Assembly (NCBI RefSeq): GCF_034479515.1
Contig: NZ_CP140152.1
Span: 5,022,001 to 5,086,000 of the forward strand
DNA: 64,000 nt
From: Duganella zoogloeoides
GTDB lineage: Bacteria > Pseudomonadota > Gammaproteobacteria > Burkholderiales > Burkholderiaceae_D
Reading direction: 5' to 3'
Part shown: piece after piece, positions 1-9,205 of the stretch
Position numbering within the stretch: position 1 is the first letter of the stretch
Layout of the letters: each line of letters opens with the position of its first letter
Translations under genes and position numbers: made by a program
Notes under the pieces: model-generated
The model's input: the letters and a program-made list of their open reading frames with translations, nothing else
What the model was told of the DNA's origin: nothing
Database searches by the model: none

Positions 1-1
1 G

Positions 2-1780
2 CGCGCCCAGGACGGCAAGGCCGAGAGCTTCTTCTACACCTACACCGCCGCCGGCAGCGCGCTGCAAGCAGGCCTGCAAGCGGCGCTGGAAGAATCGGTG
101 GCCAAGCTGCCTATCCCGAAAGTAATGAGCTACCAGCGTCCCGACGGCGCCACCGTGCAGTTCGTGCGCCCGGCGCACCGCCTGGTCGCGCTGCATGGGG
201 CCACCGTGCTGCCTTTGAGCCTGCTGGGTTTGACCGCATCGAACGTGACCGAAGGCCACCGCTTCCTGACCGCTCCCGGCCAGCGCGACGTCACCATCAG
301 CGACGCCGACAGCTATGCCGCCACCCTTGCAGCACAAGGAAAAGTTTTGGCCGGCGTGGACCAGCGCAAGGAAAAAATCCGCGCCGAGTTGCTGGCCGCC
401 GCCGGCGCCGACCAGGTGCTGATGCCCGAAGCGCTGCTCGACGAAGTGACTGCCCTGGTCGAATGGCCGGTGGTGTACGCCTGCCATTTCGAGGAAGAGT
501 TCCTGGCCGTGCCGCAGGAATGCCTGATCCTCACCATGCAGACCAACCAGAAATACTTTGCGCTGACCGATGCCGACGGCAAGCTGCGTTCGCGCTTCCT
601 GATCGTCTCCAACATCGCCACCGACACCCCGCAGGCGATTATCGGCGGTAACGAGCGCGTGGTGCGCCCGCGCCTGTCCGACGCCAAGTTCTTCTTCGAG
701 CAGGACAAGAAGAAGACACTGGAGTCGCGCCTGCCCCTGCTCAAGAACGTCGTGTACCACAACAAGCTGGGCACGCAAGCCGAGCGCAGCGAGCGCGTCT
801 CGGGCCTGGCCGGCTTCATCGCCACCCAGATCGGCGGCGACACCGCCATGGCCACCCGCGCCGCCAAGCTGTCGAAGGCCGACCTGCTGACCGACATGGT
901 CGGCGAGTTCCCCGAGCTGCAAGGCATCATGGGCACCTACTACGCCCGCAACGACGGCGAGCCGGAAGACGTGGCGCTGGCAGCGTCCGAACACTACCAG
1001 CCGCGCTTTGCCGGCGACGCGCTGCCGTCCACCGTCACCGGCACTGCGGTGGCGCTGGCCGACAAGCTCGAAACCCTGGTGGGCATCTGGTCGATCGGCC
1101 TGCAGCCGACCGGCGACAAGGACCCGTTCGCGCTGCGCCGCCATGCCCTCGGTGTGCTGCGCATGCTGATCGAAAAACGCCTGATCCTGTCGATCAGCGG
1201 CCTGCTCGAAGCGTCGGCCCAGCAGTTCACCGGCGTGGCCGGCTTTACCGATCCGGCGCGTGACGTCTCCGCCTTCATGATGGACCGCCTGCGCGGCATC
1301 CTGCGCGAACGCGGCTTCTCGCCGAATGAAATCGAAGCGGTCGTGGCGCAAAACCCGGACCGCCTGGACGACATCGTGCAGCGCCTGGAAGCAGTGAAAG
1401 CGTTTGCCGCGCTGCCGGAAGCGGCCTCGCTGGCTGCCGCCAACAAGCGCATCACCAACATCCTGAAAAAGAACGAAGCAGCGCTGGCTGCCGTGGGCGC
1501 GCTTGTCGTCGATACCGCCCTGCTGCAAGACCAGGCCGAAAAAGACCTGGCTGCTGCGGTCACCCGCGTGCAGCCCGACATCGACGCGGCGTTCATCCGC
1601 GGCGACTTTGAAGACGCACTGAAAACCCTGGCGCAACTGCGCGACGCGGTCGATGCCTTTTTCAACGATGTGATGGTGATGGCCGAGGACGTTGCCCTGC
1701 GCAACAACCGCCTGGCCTTGCTGTCGTCGCTGCACGGCATGATGAACCGCGTGGCCGACATTTCGAAGCTGGCGGCGTAA
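2..1780 (+). CDS. glyS: Glycyl-tRNA synthetase beta subunit, 5'-truncated by window edge
   Basis: Beta subunit of the bacterial alpha2-beta2 glycyl-tRNA synthetase, which charges tRNA-Gly in the cytoplasm together with GlyQ. The reading frame is already open at base 2 and runs 592 codons to the TAA at 1778-1780. Family members are about 690-710 residues, so roughly the first 100 residues lie outside the window. An internal GTG at 98 is not a credible start because the conserved coding sequence continues upstream of it. The visible part is collinear with GlyS, including the stretch around residues 205-215 of the visible part with [14 protein letters not shown] and the C-terminal alpha-helical tRNA-binding region. 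gmhB begins on the very next base after the stop, so the two genes are probably cotranscribed. Identification is from family recognition and is firm. Confidence 0.96.
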   Translation, partial: RAQDGKAESFFYTYTAAGSALQAGLQAALEESVAKLPIPKVMSYQRPDGATVQFVRPAHRLVALHGATVLPLSLLGLTASNVTEGHRFLTAPGQRDVTISDADSYAATLAAQGKVLAGVDQRKEKIRAELLAAAGADQVLMPEALLDEVTALVEWPVVYACHFEEEFLAVPQECLILTMQTNQKYFALTDADGKLRSRFLIVSNIATDTPQAIIGGNERVVRPRLSDAKFFFEQDKKKTLESRLPLLKNVVYHNKLGTQAERSERVSGLAGFIATQIGGDTAMATRAAKLSKADLLTDMVGEFPELQGIMGTYYARNDGEPEDVALAASEHYQPRFAGDALPSTVTGTAVALADKLETLVGIWSIGLQPTGDKDPFALRRHALGVLRMLIEKRLILSISGLLEASAQQFTGVAGFTDPARDVSAFMMDRLRGILRERGFSPNEIEAVVAQNPDRLDDIVQRLEAVKAFAALPEAASLAAANKRITNILKKNEAALAAVGALVVDTALLQDQAEKDLAAAVTRVQPDIDAAFIRGDFEDALKTLAQLRDAVDAFFNDVMVMAEDVALRNNRLALLSSLHGMMNRVADISKLAA

Positions 1781-2380
1781 ATGGGCGCCCCTTCCTTGAA
1801 ACTGATCATTCTCGACCGTGACGGCGTGATCAACCACGACTCGCCCGACTTCATCAAGTCGCCGGCCGAGTGGATCCCGGTGCCCGGCTCGCTCGAGGCG
1901 ATCGCGCGCCTGAACCAGGCCGGCTACCGGGTGGTCATCGCGTCGAACCAGTCGGGCATCGCCCGCGAACTGTTCGACATGGCCACCCTCAACGCCATCC
2001 ACCACAAGATGCACAGCCTGGCGCAGCAAGTGGGCGCCGATATCGACGCGGTATTTTTCTGTCCGCACGCGGCGGCCGACAACTGCGATTGCCGCAAACC
2101 GAAGCCGGGCATGTTTTCCGAAATCGCCCAGCGCTACAAGCTCAGTCTCAAAGGCGTGCCGGTGGTGGGCGATTCGCTGCGCGACCTGCAGGCGGGGTAT
2201 GTCAGCGGCTGCGTGCCGTACCTGGTGTTGACCGGCAAGGGCGAAAAAACCCAGGCCACCGGCGGCCTGCCGCCCGGCACGCAAGTGTTCGCGGACCTGG
2301 CGGCCATGGTGGCGCACCTGCTCAAGACTGCCGCCGCAGCCACACCAACGACTACACCGGCGCCTGCCATCAATCAATAA
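1781..2380 (+). CDS. gmhB: D-glycero-beta-D-manno-heptose-1,7-bisphosphate 7-phosphatase
   Basis: HAD-superfamily phosphatase that removes the C7 phosphate of heptose bisphosphate on the route to ADP-heptose for the lipopolysaccharide inner core. The protein has 199 residues, the usual size. HAD motif I is LDRDGVIN, with the nucleophile Asp12 and acid/base Asp14. Motif II is the Ser in IASNQSG. A zinc-loop signature CPHAAADNCDC, typical of GmhB and HisB-N, follows, then KPKPG and GDSLRDLQ as motifs III/IV. The ATG directly abuts the glyS stop codon, which implies translational coupling. The last ~20 residues are a Thr/Ala/Pro-rich tail. waaC and waaA, which act later in the same core pathway, lie nearby on the other strand. 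Confidence 0.95.
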   Translation: MGAPSLKLIILDRDGVINHDSPDFIKSPAEWIPVPGSLEAIARLNQAGYRVVIASNQSGIARELFDMATLNAIHHKMHSLAQQVGADIDAVFFCPHAAADNCDCRKPKPGMFSEIAQRYKLSLKGVPVVGDSLRDLQAGYVSGCVPYLVLTGKGEKTQATGGLPPGTQVFADLAAMVAHLLKTAAAATPTTTPAPAINQ

Positions 2381-2398
2381 AAGTATCTGGAGTCTGCA

Positions 2399-3148
2399 TT
2401 GGGTCATCCCGTTTTATTTTTGCGTTCGCTGCTGTTCACCATCGTGATGATCGTGGCCACCGTGATCTGGTCGCTGGTATGCTTCCTGGCCGCGCCGCTG
2501 CCTTACAACAAGCGCTTCTGGGTCACATCGCGCTGGAACGTGTTCATCGTCTGGTGCCTGAAGGTGATCTGCGGCATCCGTTACGAAATCCGCGGCGCCG
2601 AAAACTTCCCGGATGCGCCGGCCGTGGTGCTGTCGAAGCACCAGTCGGCGTGGGAAACCATCTTCCTGCTGCCCAACTTGCCGCGTCCGCTGGTGTTCGT
2701 GTTCAAGAAAGAGATCCTGTACATTCCGTTCTTCGGCTGGGCCATGGCGCTGATGCGCATGATTCCGATCGACCGTAAGCAGGGCAAGAACGCCTTCAAG
2801 CACGTGGTGCGGATCGGCAAAAAACGGCTGGCCGACGGCCAGTGGATCATCATGTTCCCTGAAGGGACACGGATTCCCGTGGGCCAGGCCGGCAAGTACA
2901 AGAGCGGCGGCACCCGGCTGGCGATCGCCACCGGCGCGGTGGTGGTACCGATCGCCCACAACTCGGGCGAATGCTGGCCAAAAAATTCTTTCATCAAACG
3001 GCCCGGGCTTGTTACAGTATCGATTGGCAAGCCTATTTCTTCCGAAGGACAAACGCCGGACGGCATGATGCAACAGGTGGAAAATTGGATAGAATCAGAA
3101 ATGCGCGTCATTTCGCCCCACGCCTACAACGCTGGCTCGACGACCTGA
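2399..3148 (+). CDS. plsC: 1-acyl-sn-glycerol-3-phosphate acyltransferase (PlsC family)
   Basis: Membrane-bound acyltransferase of the PlsC family, which makes phosphatidic acid from lysophosphatidic acid. 249 residues. A hydrophobic N-terminal segment (about residues 5-30) anchors the protein. The catalytic H-X4-acid motif appears as KHQSAWE, and the substrate-binding motif as FPEGTRIP. The start is a TTG preceded by a purine-rich CTGGAG about 8 bases upstream; no better start lies between the gmhB stop and the conserved region. It follows gmhB by 18 bases and its 3' end overlaps the next gene, so it probably belongs to a glyS-gmhB-plsC-ygjP transcription unit. A second PlsC-type gene lies at 15333-16097, so the division of labour between the two is unknown. 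Confidence 0.9.
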   Translation: MGHPVLFLRSLLFTIVMIVATVIWSLVCFLAAPLPYNKRFWVTSRWNVFIVWCLKVICGIRYEIRGAENFPDAPAVVLSKHQSAWETIFLLPNLPRPLVFVFKKEILYIPFFGWAMALMRMIPIDRKQGKNAFKHVVRIGKKRLADGQWIIMFPEGTRIPVGQAGKYKSGGTRLAIATGAVVVPIAHNSGECWPKNSFIKRPGLVTVSIGKPISSEGQTPDGMMQQVENWIESEMRVISPHAYNAGSTT

Positions 3149-4215
3149 CACGGTCAGACCCGCTGCACCAGCAGGTGCCAGCGCAGACAGCGACGGCGGC
3201 ACAGCCCGCCGCGGCTGCTGCTATCGACCAGCCCGACCTGTTCGGCCGCGAGGCGGCCCCGCCGCCCCGCTCGGTGTACACGGCGCCGGTCTGGTCGGTA
3301 CCCCCGCCGGCCGCCAAGCCGCCGCCGGTTTCGCCCTATGTGAGCCAGCCGGTCACGCCGTCTGCTACGTCGCCCCATACGCCGCACCTCGTACCGCACC
3401 TCACACCGCATGTAACGCCATCGGTCCCGCCCGCAATCGCCGTGCCCGTCAAGTCCCGCACGCCGGCGCCCCCGCCGGAACACAGCTCCAAGCGCCAGTT
3501 GCAAGTAGGCGAATTCATCCTCGAATACGAACTGCGCCGCTCGACGCGCCGCTCGATCGGTTTCATGATCGACGACGACGGCCTGCGCGTGACCGCCCCC
3601 AAGCGCGTGACAATTACCGAGATCGACAACGCCATCCGCACCAAGCAGGGCTGGATCCTGGCCAAGCTCAAGGAACGCCGTGAACGCCGCGCCGCCCGGC
3701 TGCAAAAGCCGCCGGTAGAATGGATCGACGGCGCCCAGCTGCCCTACCTTGGCGCCGACATCACGCTGCGCCTGCTGGTCGGCGGCCGCTACCGCAGCAG
3801 TTTCGATGCCGCCACGCGCGAACTGACCATGGTGCTGCTGCCGGGCGCCACCGAACACACGCTCAAGGAGCGCGTCAAAGCGTGGTACCAGCACGAAGCG
3901 AAGCAGTTGTTCGTGCAGCGTCTGGATTTATACGCGGAAAGGCTGGGAGTGCACTACAGCTCGTTCGGCCTGTCATCGGCCGGCACCCGCTGGGGCTCGT
4001 GCACGGCCGACCGCAAGATCCGCCTCAATTGGAAACTGATCCACTTCTCGCTGCCGCTGATCGACTACGTGGTCGCGCACGAACTGGCGCACACGCTGGA
4101 AATGAACCACAGCGCCGCCTTCTGGGACACGGTGGGCCAGATTTATCCAGAATACGACGACGCCCGCAACCTGCTGCGCAAACGGGCGCAGGAACTGCCG
4201 GTGCTGTTCAACTAG
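3085..4215 (+). CDS. YgjP-like zinc metallopeptidase (DUF45/M48-type)
   Basis: Member of the YgjP/WLM-like metal-dependent hydrolase family; the substrate is not known. The zinc site is visible as HELAH at residues 332-336, with the third ligand His342 in MNHSAAFW, preceded by the family-typical GTRWGSC. The C-terminal ~240 residues are the conserved domain. The N-terminal third is a low-complexity Pro/Ala/Thr-rich segment that is unusual for YgjP proteins (normally about 170-260 residues). Start choice is uncertain. The TTG at 3085 has GGTGG just upstream and overlaps plsC by 64 bases. The ATG at 2971 would overlap by 178 bases, and the GTG at 3175 lacks a ribosome binding site. Function beyond a predicted hydrolase is unknown. 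Confidence 0.82.
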   Translation: MDRIRNARHFAPRLQRWLDDLTRSDPLHQQVPAQTATAAQPAAAAAIDQPDLFGREAAPPPRSVYTAPVWSVPPPAAKPPPVSPYVSQPVTPSATSPHTPHLVPHLTPHVTPSVPPAIAVPVKSRTPAPPPEHSSKRQLQVGEFILEYELRRSTRRSIGFMIDDDGLRVTAPKRVTITEIDNAIRTKQGWILAKLKERRERRAARLQKPPVEWIDGAQLPYLGADITLRLLVGGRYRSSFDAATRELTMVLLPGATEHTLKERVKAWYQHEAKQLFVQRLDLYAERLGVHYSSFGLSSAGTRWGSCTADRKIRLNWKLIHFSLPLIDYVVAHELAHTLEMNHSAAFWDTVGQIYPEYDDARNLLRKRAQELPVLFN

Positions 4216-4296
4216 TCCAGTTGCTTAGTCGAAACGAGTGCGGCTTGTCAGGCTAACGTGTGAAAATGACACTTCCTTTTATTTTTCGAGGTCGTC

Positions 4297-4476
4297 ATGG
4301 CAAACGCTGTTACACGCAATCCCGGCGATGATGCGCCCGCCGGTACGCCCGGCACTGGTGAAGATGTCTGTCCGATTTGTCACGGCAGTGGTCAGCTGGA
4401 GCAGGATGGCGATCGCGTTGCCTGTGCCAATTGTGGCGGAACCGGCGTCATCATCGCAGGTATCGGCGGCGGTTGA
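4297..4476 (+). CDS. Small DnaJ-type zinc-finger protein (59 aa)
   Basis: Short gene of 59 codons plus stop, with GAGG six bases before the ATG. The product has two CxxCxGxG-like knuckles: CPICHGSG near residue 24 and CANCGGTG near residue 44. This is the half-module repeat that binds zinc in the cysteine-rich region of DnaJ. The rest is a flexible Gly/Asp/Pro-rich N terminus and a Gly-rich tail. It stands alone between the peptidase and the lipoprotein. Proteins of this kind are common in betaproteobacteria and are uncharacterised; a metal-dependent chaperone-like or RNA/protein-binding role would be a guess. The paired motifs and ribosome binding site make it a real gene. Confidence 0.8.
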   Translation: MANAVTRNPGDDAPAGTPGTGEDVCPICHGSGQLEQDGDRVACANCGGTGVIIAGIGGG

Positions 4477-4574
4477 GATTGTTGGGCGTGTGCCTCATGA
4501 ATTAAATTGTTCTGGTCAGAAATGATATGGAGGCAGCAAAATAGGCGCCTTACTATCATTCCTATCAGGAAATC

Positions 4575-5303
4575 ATGTTCGTTCAACGCCTGCGCCAGCT
4601 TTTCCCTTCCACTGTCACACTGCTCGTGTTCGCCTCGGTACTGAGCGGCTGCTCGGCGACGCCGCCGCGCACCGCTGAGGAGGACCGCAATATCAAAAAA
4701 GTCGCCATCGTGTCGCTGCTCGAGGAAAAGACGCCGGTGGTCCACTTCGGCCTGACCGTGTTCAATAACGACCAAAAGGTCGTCGATCAGAAAGGCGAAT
4801 TGAACCGCACTGCGTTGCGCGTGGTGGAGCAGCGCCTGCAAGCGGCCCGTCCGCAATGGTCGGTCGTTGCGGTCCCGCCCGATACCGCGCTGGCGGAAAA
4901 ATTGAACGGCGGCACCCCCTGGGTCTCCCTCACCCATCGCGTCAAGCCCGAATTGCAGGCGATCGCGCGCGACACCGGTGCCGACCTAGTGTTCGTGGTC
5001 CTCGATACCACCAGCGACAACCCCTATGCGCGCGGCATGGGCATCCGCACCAGGACCATGAACAAGGAAAATGTGGGTGCGGCCACCATCCATGCGCGCA
5101 TCGTGCTGGCACTGCTGGACAAGAATGGCGAGGAAATCCGGATGTCCGGCGGCCCGGACGGCAGCGTACCTGCTACGGAAATCGGACTCAACTACGATTT
5201 GTCGAGCCTGCAGGACCCCGCCGTGGAGCAGCGTACTGCTGCAGCAATCCGCAAGCAGCTCGACACCACGCTGCAGCAAGCAGCCGGCAAAATGGGTTAC
5301 TGA
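4575..5303 (+). CDS. Predicted lipoprotein of unknown function
   Basis: 242 residues with a clear lipoprotein signal: a basic N terminus, a hydrophobic stretch and the lipobox LSGC at about residues 23-26, so the mature protein would be acylated. The remainder is a mixed alpha/beta sequence with no motif that I recognise. It contains a segment reminiscent of a nucleoside/lipid-binding fold (IARDTGADLVFVVLD), but this is not diagnostic. An AGGA four bases before the ATG supports the start. It is monocistronic or follows the small zinc-finger gene by about 100 bases. Its 3' end overlaps the convergent waaA by 7 bases. No function is assigned. Confidence 0.8.
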   Translation: MFVQRLRQLFPSTVTLLVFASVLSGCSATPPRTAEEDRNIKKVAIVSLLEEKTPVVHFGLTVFNNDQKVVDQKGELNRTALRVVEQRLQAARPQWSVVAVPPDTALAEKLNGGTPWVSLTHRVKPELQAIARDTGADLVFVVLDTTSDNPYARGMGIRTRTMNKENVGAATIHARIVLALLDKNGEEIRMSGGPDGSVPATEIGLNYDLSSLQDPAVEQRTAAAIRKQLDTTLQQAAGKMGY

Positions 5304-6598
5304 TCGCCCGCTGTGCTGCGCAGCAGCGGCTGCAACAGCACCAGCGTGCGCGCGGTGGCGCCGCGGTGCTGGCTGGCGAATGCCAGCGCCCTGGCACCCA
5401 TGGCGCTGCGCGCTTCCATATCGTTGAGCAGGCTTGCCGCCTGCGCCATCAGTTCGGGGGCGTCCGCCACGCGCATGGCGCCGCCGGCGGCCACTGCCTC
5501 CTGTGTCACCAGCTCGAAATTGAAGGTGTGCGGGCCGATCAGTACCGGCTTGCCCAGCGCGGCCGGTTCGATCAGGTTCTGGCCGCCCAGCGGCAGCAGG
5601 CTGCCGCCCACGAAAGCGACGTCGCACACGTCGTAGTACGCAAACATCTCCCCCATCGTATCACCGAGCATCACGTCGATATGGGCTGCCAGCGATGCGC
5701 TCGGCTCCAGCGTACTGCGGCGCTGTACATTGAGCCCCTGCCAGCCGATCATTTTTTCCACGTCGTCAAAGCGCTGCGGATGGCGCGGCACGATCAGCAA
5801 CAAGGTTTTGGCCGGCAGCGCGGCGCGGTCGCGGCGGAAGGCTTCCAGGACCAACGCTTCTTCGCCATCGCGGGTGCTGGCGCACAGCAGCACCGGCCGC
5901 GCGCCGATGGCCGCGCGCAAGGTGGCGCCCACGGCCAGCGCCGCCGGCGGCACCACCACGTCGAACTTGATGCTGCCCGTGACTTCCACGCGTGGCACGC
6001 CAAGCGACCGCACGCGCGCGGCATCGGCTTCTGTCTGCGCGGCCACCAGGGTGATCCCTTGCGCCGCCGCGCGGATCAGCGCACCGAGGCGCTGCGCCTT
6101 GCCCAGCGACCGCTGCGACAGGCGGGCATTGGCCAGCACCACCGGCACGCCGCGCCGGCCGCACGTGGCGATCAGGTTCGGCCACACCTCGGTTTCCATC
6201 AGGATGCATACCGACGGCTTGAAATGCCGGATGAAGCCGGACACCATCAGGCCGGTGTCGTACGGCAGATAGGCTTGCACCAGCCGCGCGCCATGCCTGG
6301 CGAACAGCGTGCGGCCGGTGTCGCGGCCGGTGGGCGTCATGTGGGTGAGCACGATGCGGCCATGCGGATATTCGGCCAGCAAGGCATTGACCAGCGGCTC
6401 GGCGGCGCGCGTTTCGCCTACCGAAACCGCGTGCACCCACAACACCGGTGCGGCAGAAGATGTCGCAGCCTTGCCATACAGTCCCAGGCGCTCGGCCCAG
6501 TGCTGGCGGTAGCCCGGTTCGCGGCGGCCGCGCAGCCACAGGCGCGCCAGCACCAGCGGCAGGGCCAGCCACCACGCCAATGTATAGAGCAGGCGCAT
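5297..6598 (-). CDS. waaA: 3-deoxy-D-manno-octulosonic acid (Kdo) transferase
   Basis: Inner-membrane glycosyltransferase that adds Kdo from CMP-Kdo to the lipid A precursor. 433 residues, the normal family size. An N-terminal membrane anchor covers about residues 3-20. The signature HAVSVGET carries the conserved catalytic Glu62, and a GT-B domain follows, including GSLLPLGGQNLIEPAALGKPV near the C terminus. The frame stays open 44 codons further upstream, but the ATG at 6598 starts the anchor and lies one base after the waaC stop (TGACATG), so I chose it. It is the last gene of the unit pgm-waaC-waaA. The stop overlaps the convergent lipoprotein gene. Confidence 0.95.
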   Translation of the reverse strand: MRLLYTLAWWLALPLVLARLWLRGRREPGYRQHWAERLGLYGKAATSSAAPVLWVHAVSVGETRAAEPLVNALLAEYPHGRIVLTHMTPTGRDTGRTLFARHGARLVQAYLPYDTGLMVSGFIRHFKPSVCILMETEVWPNLIATCGRRGVPVVLANARLSQRSLGKAQRLGALIRAAAQGITLVAAQTEADAARVRSLGVPRVEVTGSIKFDVVVPPAALAVGATLRAAIGARPVLLCASTRDGEEALVLEAFRRDRAALPAKTLLLIVPRHPQRFDDVEKMIGWQGLNVQRRSTLEPSASLAAHIDVMLGDTMGEMFAYYDVCDVAFVGGSLLPLGGQNLIEPAALGKPVLIGPHTFNFELVTQEAVAAGGAMRVADAPELMAQAASLLNDMEARSAMGARALAFASQHRGATARTLVLLQPLLRSTAGDQ

Positions 6599-6599
6599 G

Positions 6600-7622
6600 T
6601 CAGGTCCCGGCCAGCAGGGAGCGGGCGGCGGCCAGCACCTGGTCCGCCGTGGGTGGCGTGCCGGTGTCGCCCAGGTTGATGATGCGCGGCGACCAGTTGC
6701 CTTCGGTCTTCCAGCGCGGCGAATCGGCATAGATTTCCACCGTGGGCCGCACGAAGGCGGCAGCGATGTGGGTCAGGCCGGTATCGACGCCGATCACCAG
6801 GTCGGCGCGGCGCGCCAGCAGCACCGCGTCCGCCATCGACAGCTTGGGCAGCAGTTGCGCATTGGGCAGGCTGGCGGCCAGGTGTTCTGCTTCCGCCTTT
6901 TCCTTGGGCGACCCCCACGGCAGCAGGACGTTCATGGGCGCCAGCGCACGGCCCAGGGCGATCCAGTGGTCGGGCGCCCATTTCTTGGCGTCACGCGCGG
7001 TGCCGTGGAAGAACACGGCGTACGCGGGCGGCATCCAGTCGGGACGCGGGGTATCGTCCGCCAACGGCGCCAGGCCGAAATCGGCCGGATTGTTGGCAAC
7101 ATCGTCCACCGGGTAGCCGAGCGCGGCGGCGGCAACAATGCGTCCGCGCGCCACCGCATGGGTGCGCGGGTCGGTCGGCACGCTGAGGTTGTGGAAGATG
7201 CGCGAGATGCCTTCGTAGCCCGAGCCTTCGCTGCCGTTGGCCATGCCGACCTTGCGCCCGCCCTTGACCACGCGCGCCGCACCCATGATGACGCCGGTCT
7301 TGAGCAAGCCCTGGGTGTCGAACACGTAGTCATACTCTTGCGCGCGCAGGGTGCGGAAAAACGCCTTGATCTCGGCCCGCGTTTCAGGCTTGCCCAGGCT
7401 TTTGCGCCAGCGCCGCAGCGCAAACGGAATGATGGTGCGCACGCGCGGGTTGAGCCGCACCAGGCTGACAAAGCCCTCCTCCACCACCCAGTCGATATTG
7501 GCGTCCGGGAAGTGGCGGGCGATGTCGGCCACCATGGGCAGGTTGTGCAGCACATCGCCCAGCGACGACACGCGCACCAGCAAAATATTCAGCGGCTTGC
7601 CGCCGCGCGCTTGCGTCGCCAT
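6600..7622 (-). CDS. waaC: Lipopolysaccharide heptosyltransferase I
   Basis: GT-B (GT9 family) enzyme that transfers the first L-glycero-D-manno-heptose from ADP-heptose to Kdo of the LPS inner core. 340 residues. The N-terminal motif ILLVRVSSLGDVLHNLPM and the C-terminal ADP-heptose site DLVIGVDTGLTHIAAA are typical of WaaC. It starts at an ATG four bases after the stop of the upstream phosphomannomutase gene, and waaA follows one base after its own stop, so the three are one operon. The donor pathway gene gmhB lies 5 kb away on the opposite strand. Confidence 0.95.
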   Translation of the reverse strand: MATQARGGKPLNILLVRVSSLGDVLHNLPMVADIARHFPDANIDWVVEEGFVSLVRLNPRVRTIIPFALRRWRKSLGKPETRAEIKAFFRTLRAQEYDYVFDTQGLLKTGVIMGAARVVKGGRKVGMANGSEGSGYEGISRIFHNLSVPTDPRTHAVARGRIVAAAALGYPVDDVANNPADFGLAPLADDTPRPDWMPPAYAVFFHGTARDAKKWAPDHWIALGRALAPMNVLLPWGSPKEKAEAEHLAASLPNAQLLPKLSMADAVLLARRADLVIGVDTGLTHIAAAFVRPTVEIYADSPRWKTEGNWSPRIINLGDTGTPPTADQVLAAARSLLAGT

Positions 7623-7626
7623 GGGT

Positions 7627-9009
7627 TTAGAACGGCAGCTCGGCGTCCGGTTTGGCAGCCAGGATCACATCGCGGAACTGGCCCTGGATGCGCGCCAGTG
7701 CGGCCGGCGTTTCGGCTTCGAACCGCATCACGATCACCGGCGTGGTGTTGGACGAACGTGCCAGGCCGAAGCCGTCTTCGTATTCCACGCGCAGGCCGTC
7801 GATGGTGATGATCTGCTTGTTGCCCGGGAACTGCGCGTTGGCGCGCAAGTGGTCCATGACGATGAAGTTCTCGCCTTCGGCCAGGTGCAGGTGCAGCTCG
7901 GGCGTGCTGTCGGACTGCGGCAGCGCGTTGAGCAGCGCCGATGGATCGGCCTGTTTGGTAAGGATTTCCAGCATGCGGGCGCCGGCGTACAGGCCGTCAT
8001 CGAAACCGTACCAACGGTCCTTGAAGAAGATATGACCGCTCATTTCGCCGCCCAGTGGCGCACCGGTTTCCTTGAGCTTGGCTTTTACCAGCGAGTGGCC
8101 GGTCTTGTACATCAGTGGCACGCCGCCCGACTTCTCGATGTACGGTGCCAGGTGGCGCGTGCACTTGACGTCGTACAGGATCTGCTCGCCAGGGTTACGC
8201 GACAATACATCTTCCGCGAACAACATCATCTGGCGGTCCGGGTAAATGATCTGGCCATCCTTGGTCACCAGGCCCAGGCGATCGCCGTCGCCGTCGAAGG
8301 CCAGGCCGATCTCGGCATCGGTCTCCTGCAGGGCGCGGATCAGGTCTTGCAGGTTTTCCGGGTGGGCCGGATCGGGATGGTGGTTGGGGAAGGTACCGTC
8401 CACCTCGCAGAACAGTTCGATCACTTCGCAACCCATGCCACGGTACAGGTCGCCAGCAAATGCGCCGGCCACGCCATTGCCGCAATCGACGGCGATCTTG
8501 ATCGGTCGCGCCACCTTGACGTCGCCGATGATGCGTTCGAGGTACTGGGCGCGGATGTCGTGGGTGCTATAGCTGCCCGGCACGGCGGCCTGGGAACCAT
8601 CGTGATCGACGATGCTCTGGTACAGCGCGGTGATCGATTCACCGTGGATGGCCTCGCCGGCGAGCACCATCTTGAAACCGTTGTAGTCCGGTGGATTGTG
8701 GCTGCCGGTGACCATGATGCCCGAGGCCGCGCCCAGCACGTTGGTGCCGAAATACACCATCGGCGTGGCTACCACGCCCAGGTCGATCACGTTGACACCG
8801 GCCGCTTGCAAGCCCTGCGCCAGCGCCGCTGTCAGCGCCGGGCCCGACAGACGACCGTCGCGGCCGATCACCACGGCTCGCTCGCCCTTGGCCAAGGCCG
8901 CCTGGCCGAAGGCCTGGCCGATCTGGCGCGCTACGCCCTCGTCGAGGGTTTTATCGATGATGCCGCGGATGTCGTAAGCCTTGAAGATCGTCTTGGATAA
9001 GGAAACCAT
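7627..9009 (-). CDS. manB: Phosphomannomutase/phosphoglucomutase
   Basis: Alpha-D-phosphohexomutase that interconverts hexose 6- and 1-phosphates, feeding nucleotide-sugar synthesis for LPS and exopolysaccharide (AlgC/ManB type). 460 residues. The phosphoserine loop reads VTGSHNPPDYNG, the metal-binding loop DGDGDRLG, and the sugar-binding loop GGEMSGH; all three are intact. It is the first gene of the pgm-waaC-waaA unit, and glucose 1-phosphate made here could also supply rfbA downstream. The ATG lacks a strong Shine-Dalgarno sequence. The symbol is a best guess between manB and algC, since dual specificity cannot be read from sequence alone. Confidence 0.88.
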   Translation of the reverse strand: MVSLSKTIFKAYDIRGIIDKTLDEGVARQIGQAFGQAALAKGERAVVIGRDGRLSGPALTAALAQGLQAAGVNVIDLGVVATPMVYFGTNVLGAASGIMVTGSHNPPDYNGFKMVLAGEAIHGESITALYQSIVDHDGSQAAVPGSYSTHDIRAQYLERIIGDVKVARPIKIAVDCGNGVAGAFAGDLYRGMGCEVIELFCEVDGTFPNHHPDPAHPENLQDLIRALQETDAEIGLAFDGDGDRLGLVTKDGQIIYPDRQMMLFAEDVLSRNPGEQILYDVKCTRHLAPYIEKSGGVPLMYKTGHSLVKAKLKETGAPLGGEMSGHIFFKDRWYGFDDGLYAGARMLEILTKQADPSALLNALPQSDSTPELHLHLAEGENFIVMDHLRANAQFPGNKQIITIDGLRVEYEDGFGLARSSNTTPVIVMRFEAETPAALARIQGQFRDVILAAKPDAELPF

Positions 9010-9171
9010 AATGAATGTCAGTCGTGCCCTTGCTGGCGGTGCGAACCGTCAGAGAGAAGCGGGAGTGGAAGGAACCCTGATGGGAAGTTGCGGCAGTGGC
9101 TAAAAACTTAACCACTTGATGTCAATGCCATAATGCTGACATAGTAAGTGCGATGGCGGCGACAGGCAAGC

Positions 9172-9191
9172 CCCGGCGCCGTTTTGCCGGG
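9172..9191 (-). terminator. Weak GC hairpin downstream of the H-NS gene
   Basis: Six-base inverted repeat CCCGGC/GCCGGG with an 8-base loop, 15 bases past the hns stop. It lacks a U-tract in the direction of hns transcription, so it is at best a weak or factor-assisted terminator. The rest of the 196-base gap 9010-9205 must contain the promoter for the phosphomannomutase operon, but I see no consensus elements. Confidence 0.3.
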
Positions 9192-9205
9192 ACCGGCAGA
9201 GGGAG

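Noticed and set aside
4238..4525. 95-codon plus-strand frame over the zinc-finger gene
   Set aside because: Out of frame with the CxxCxGxG protein, no ribosome binding site and no conserved motif.
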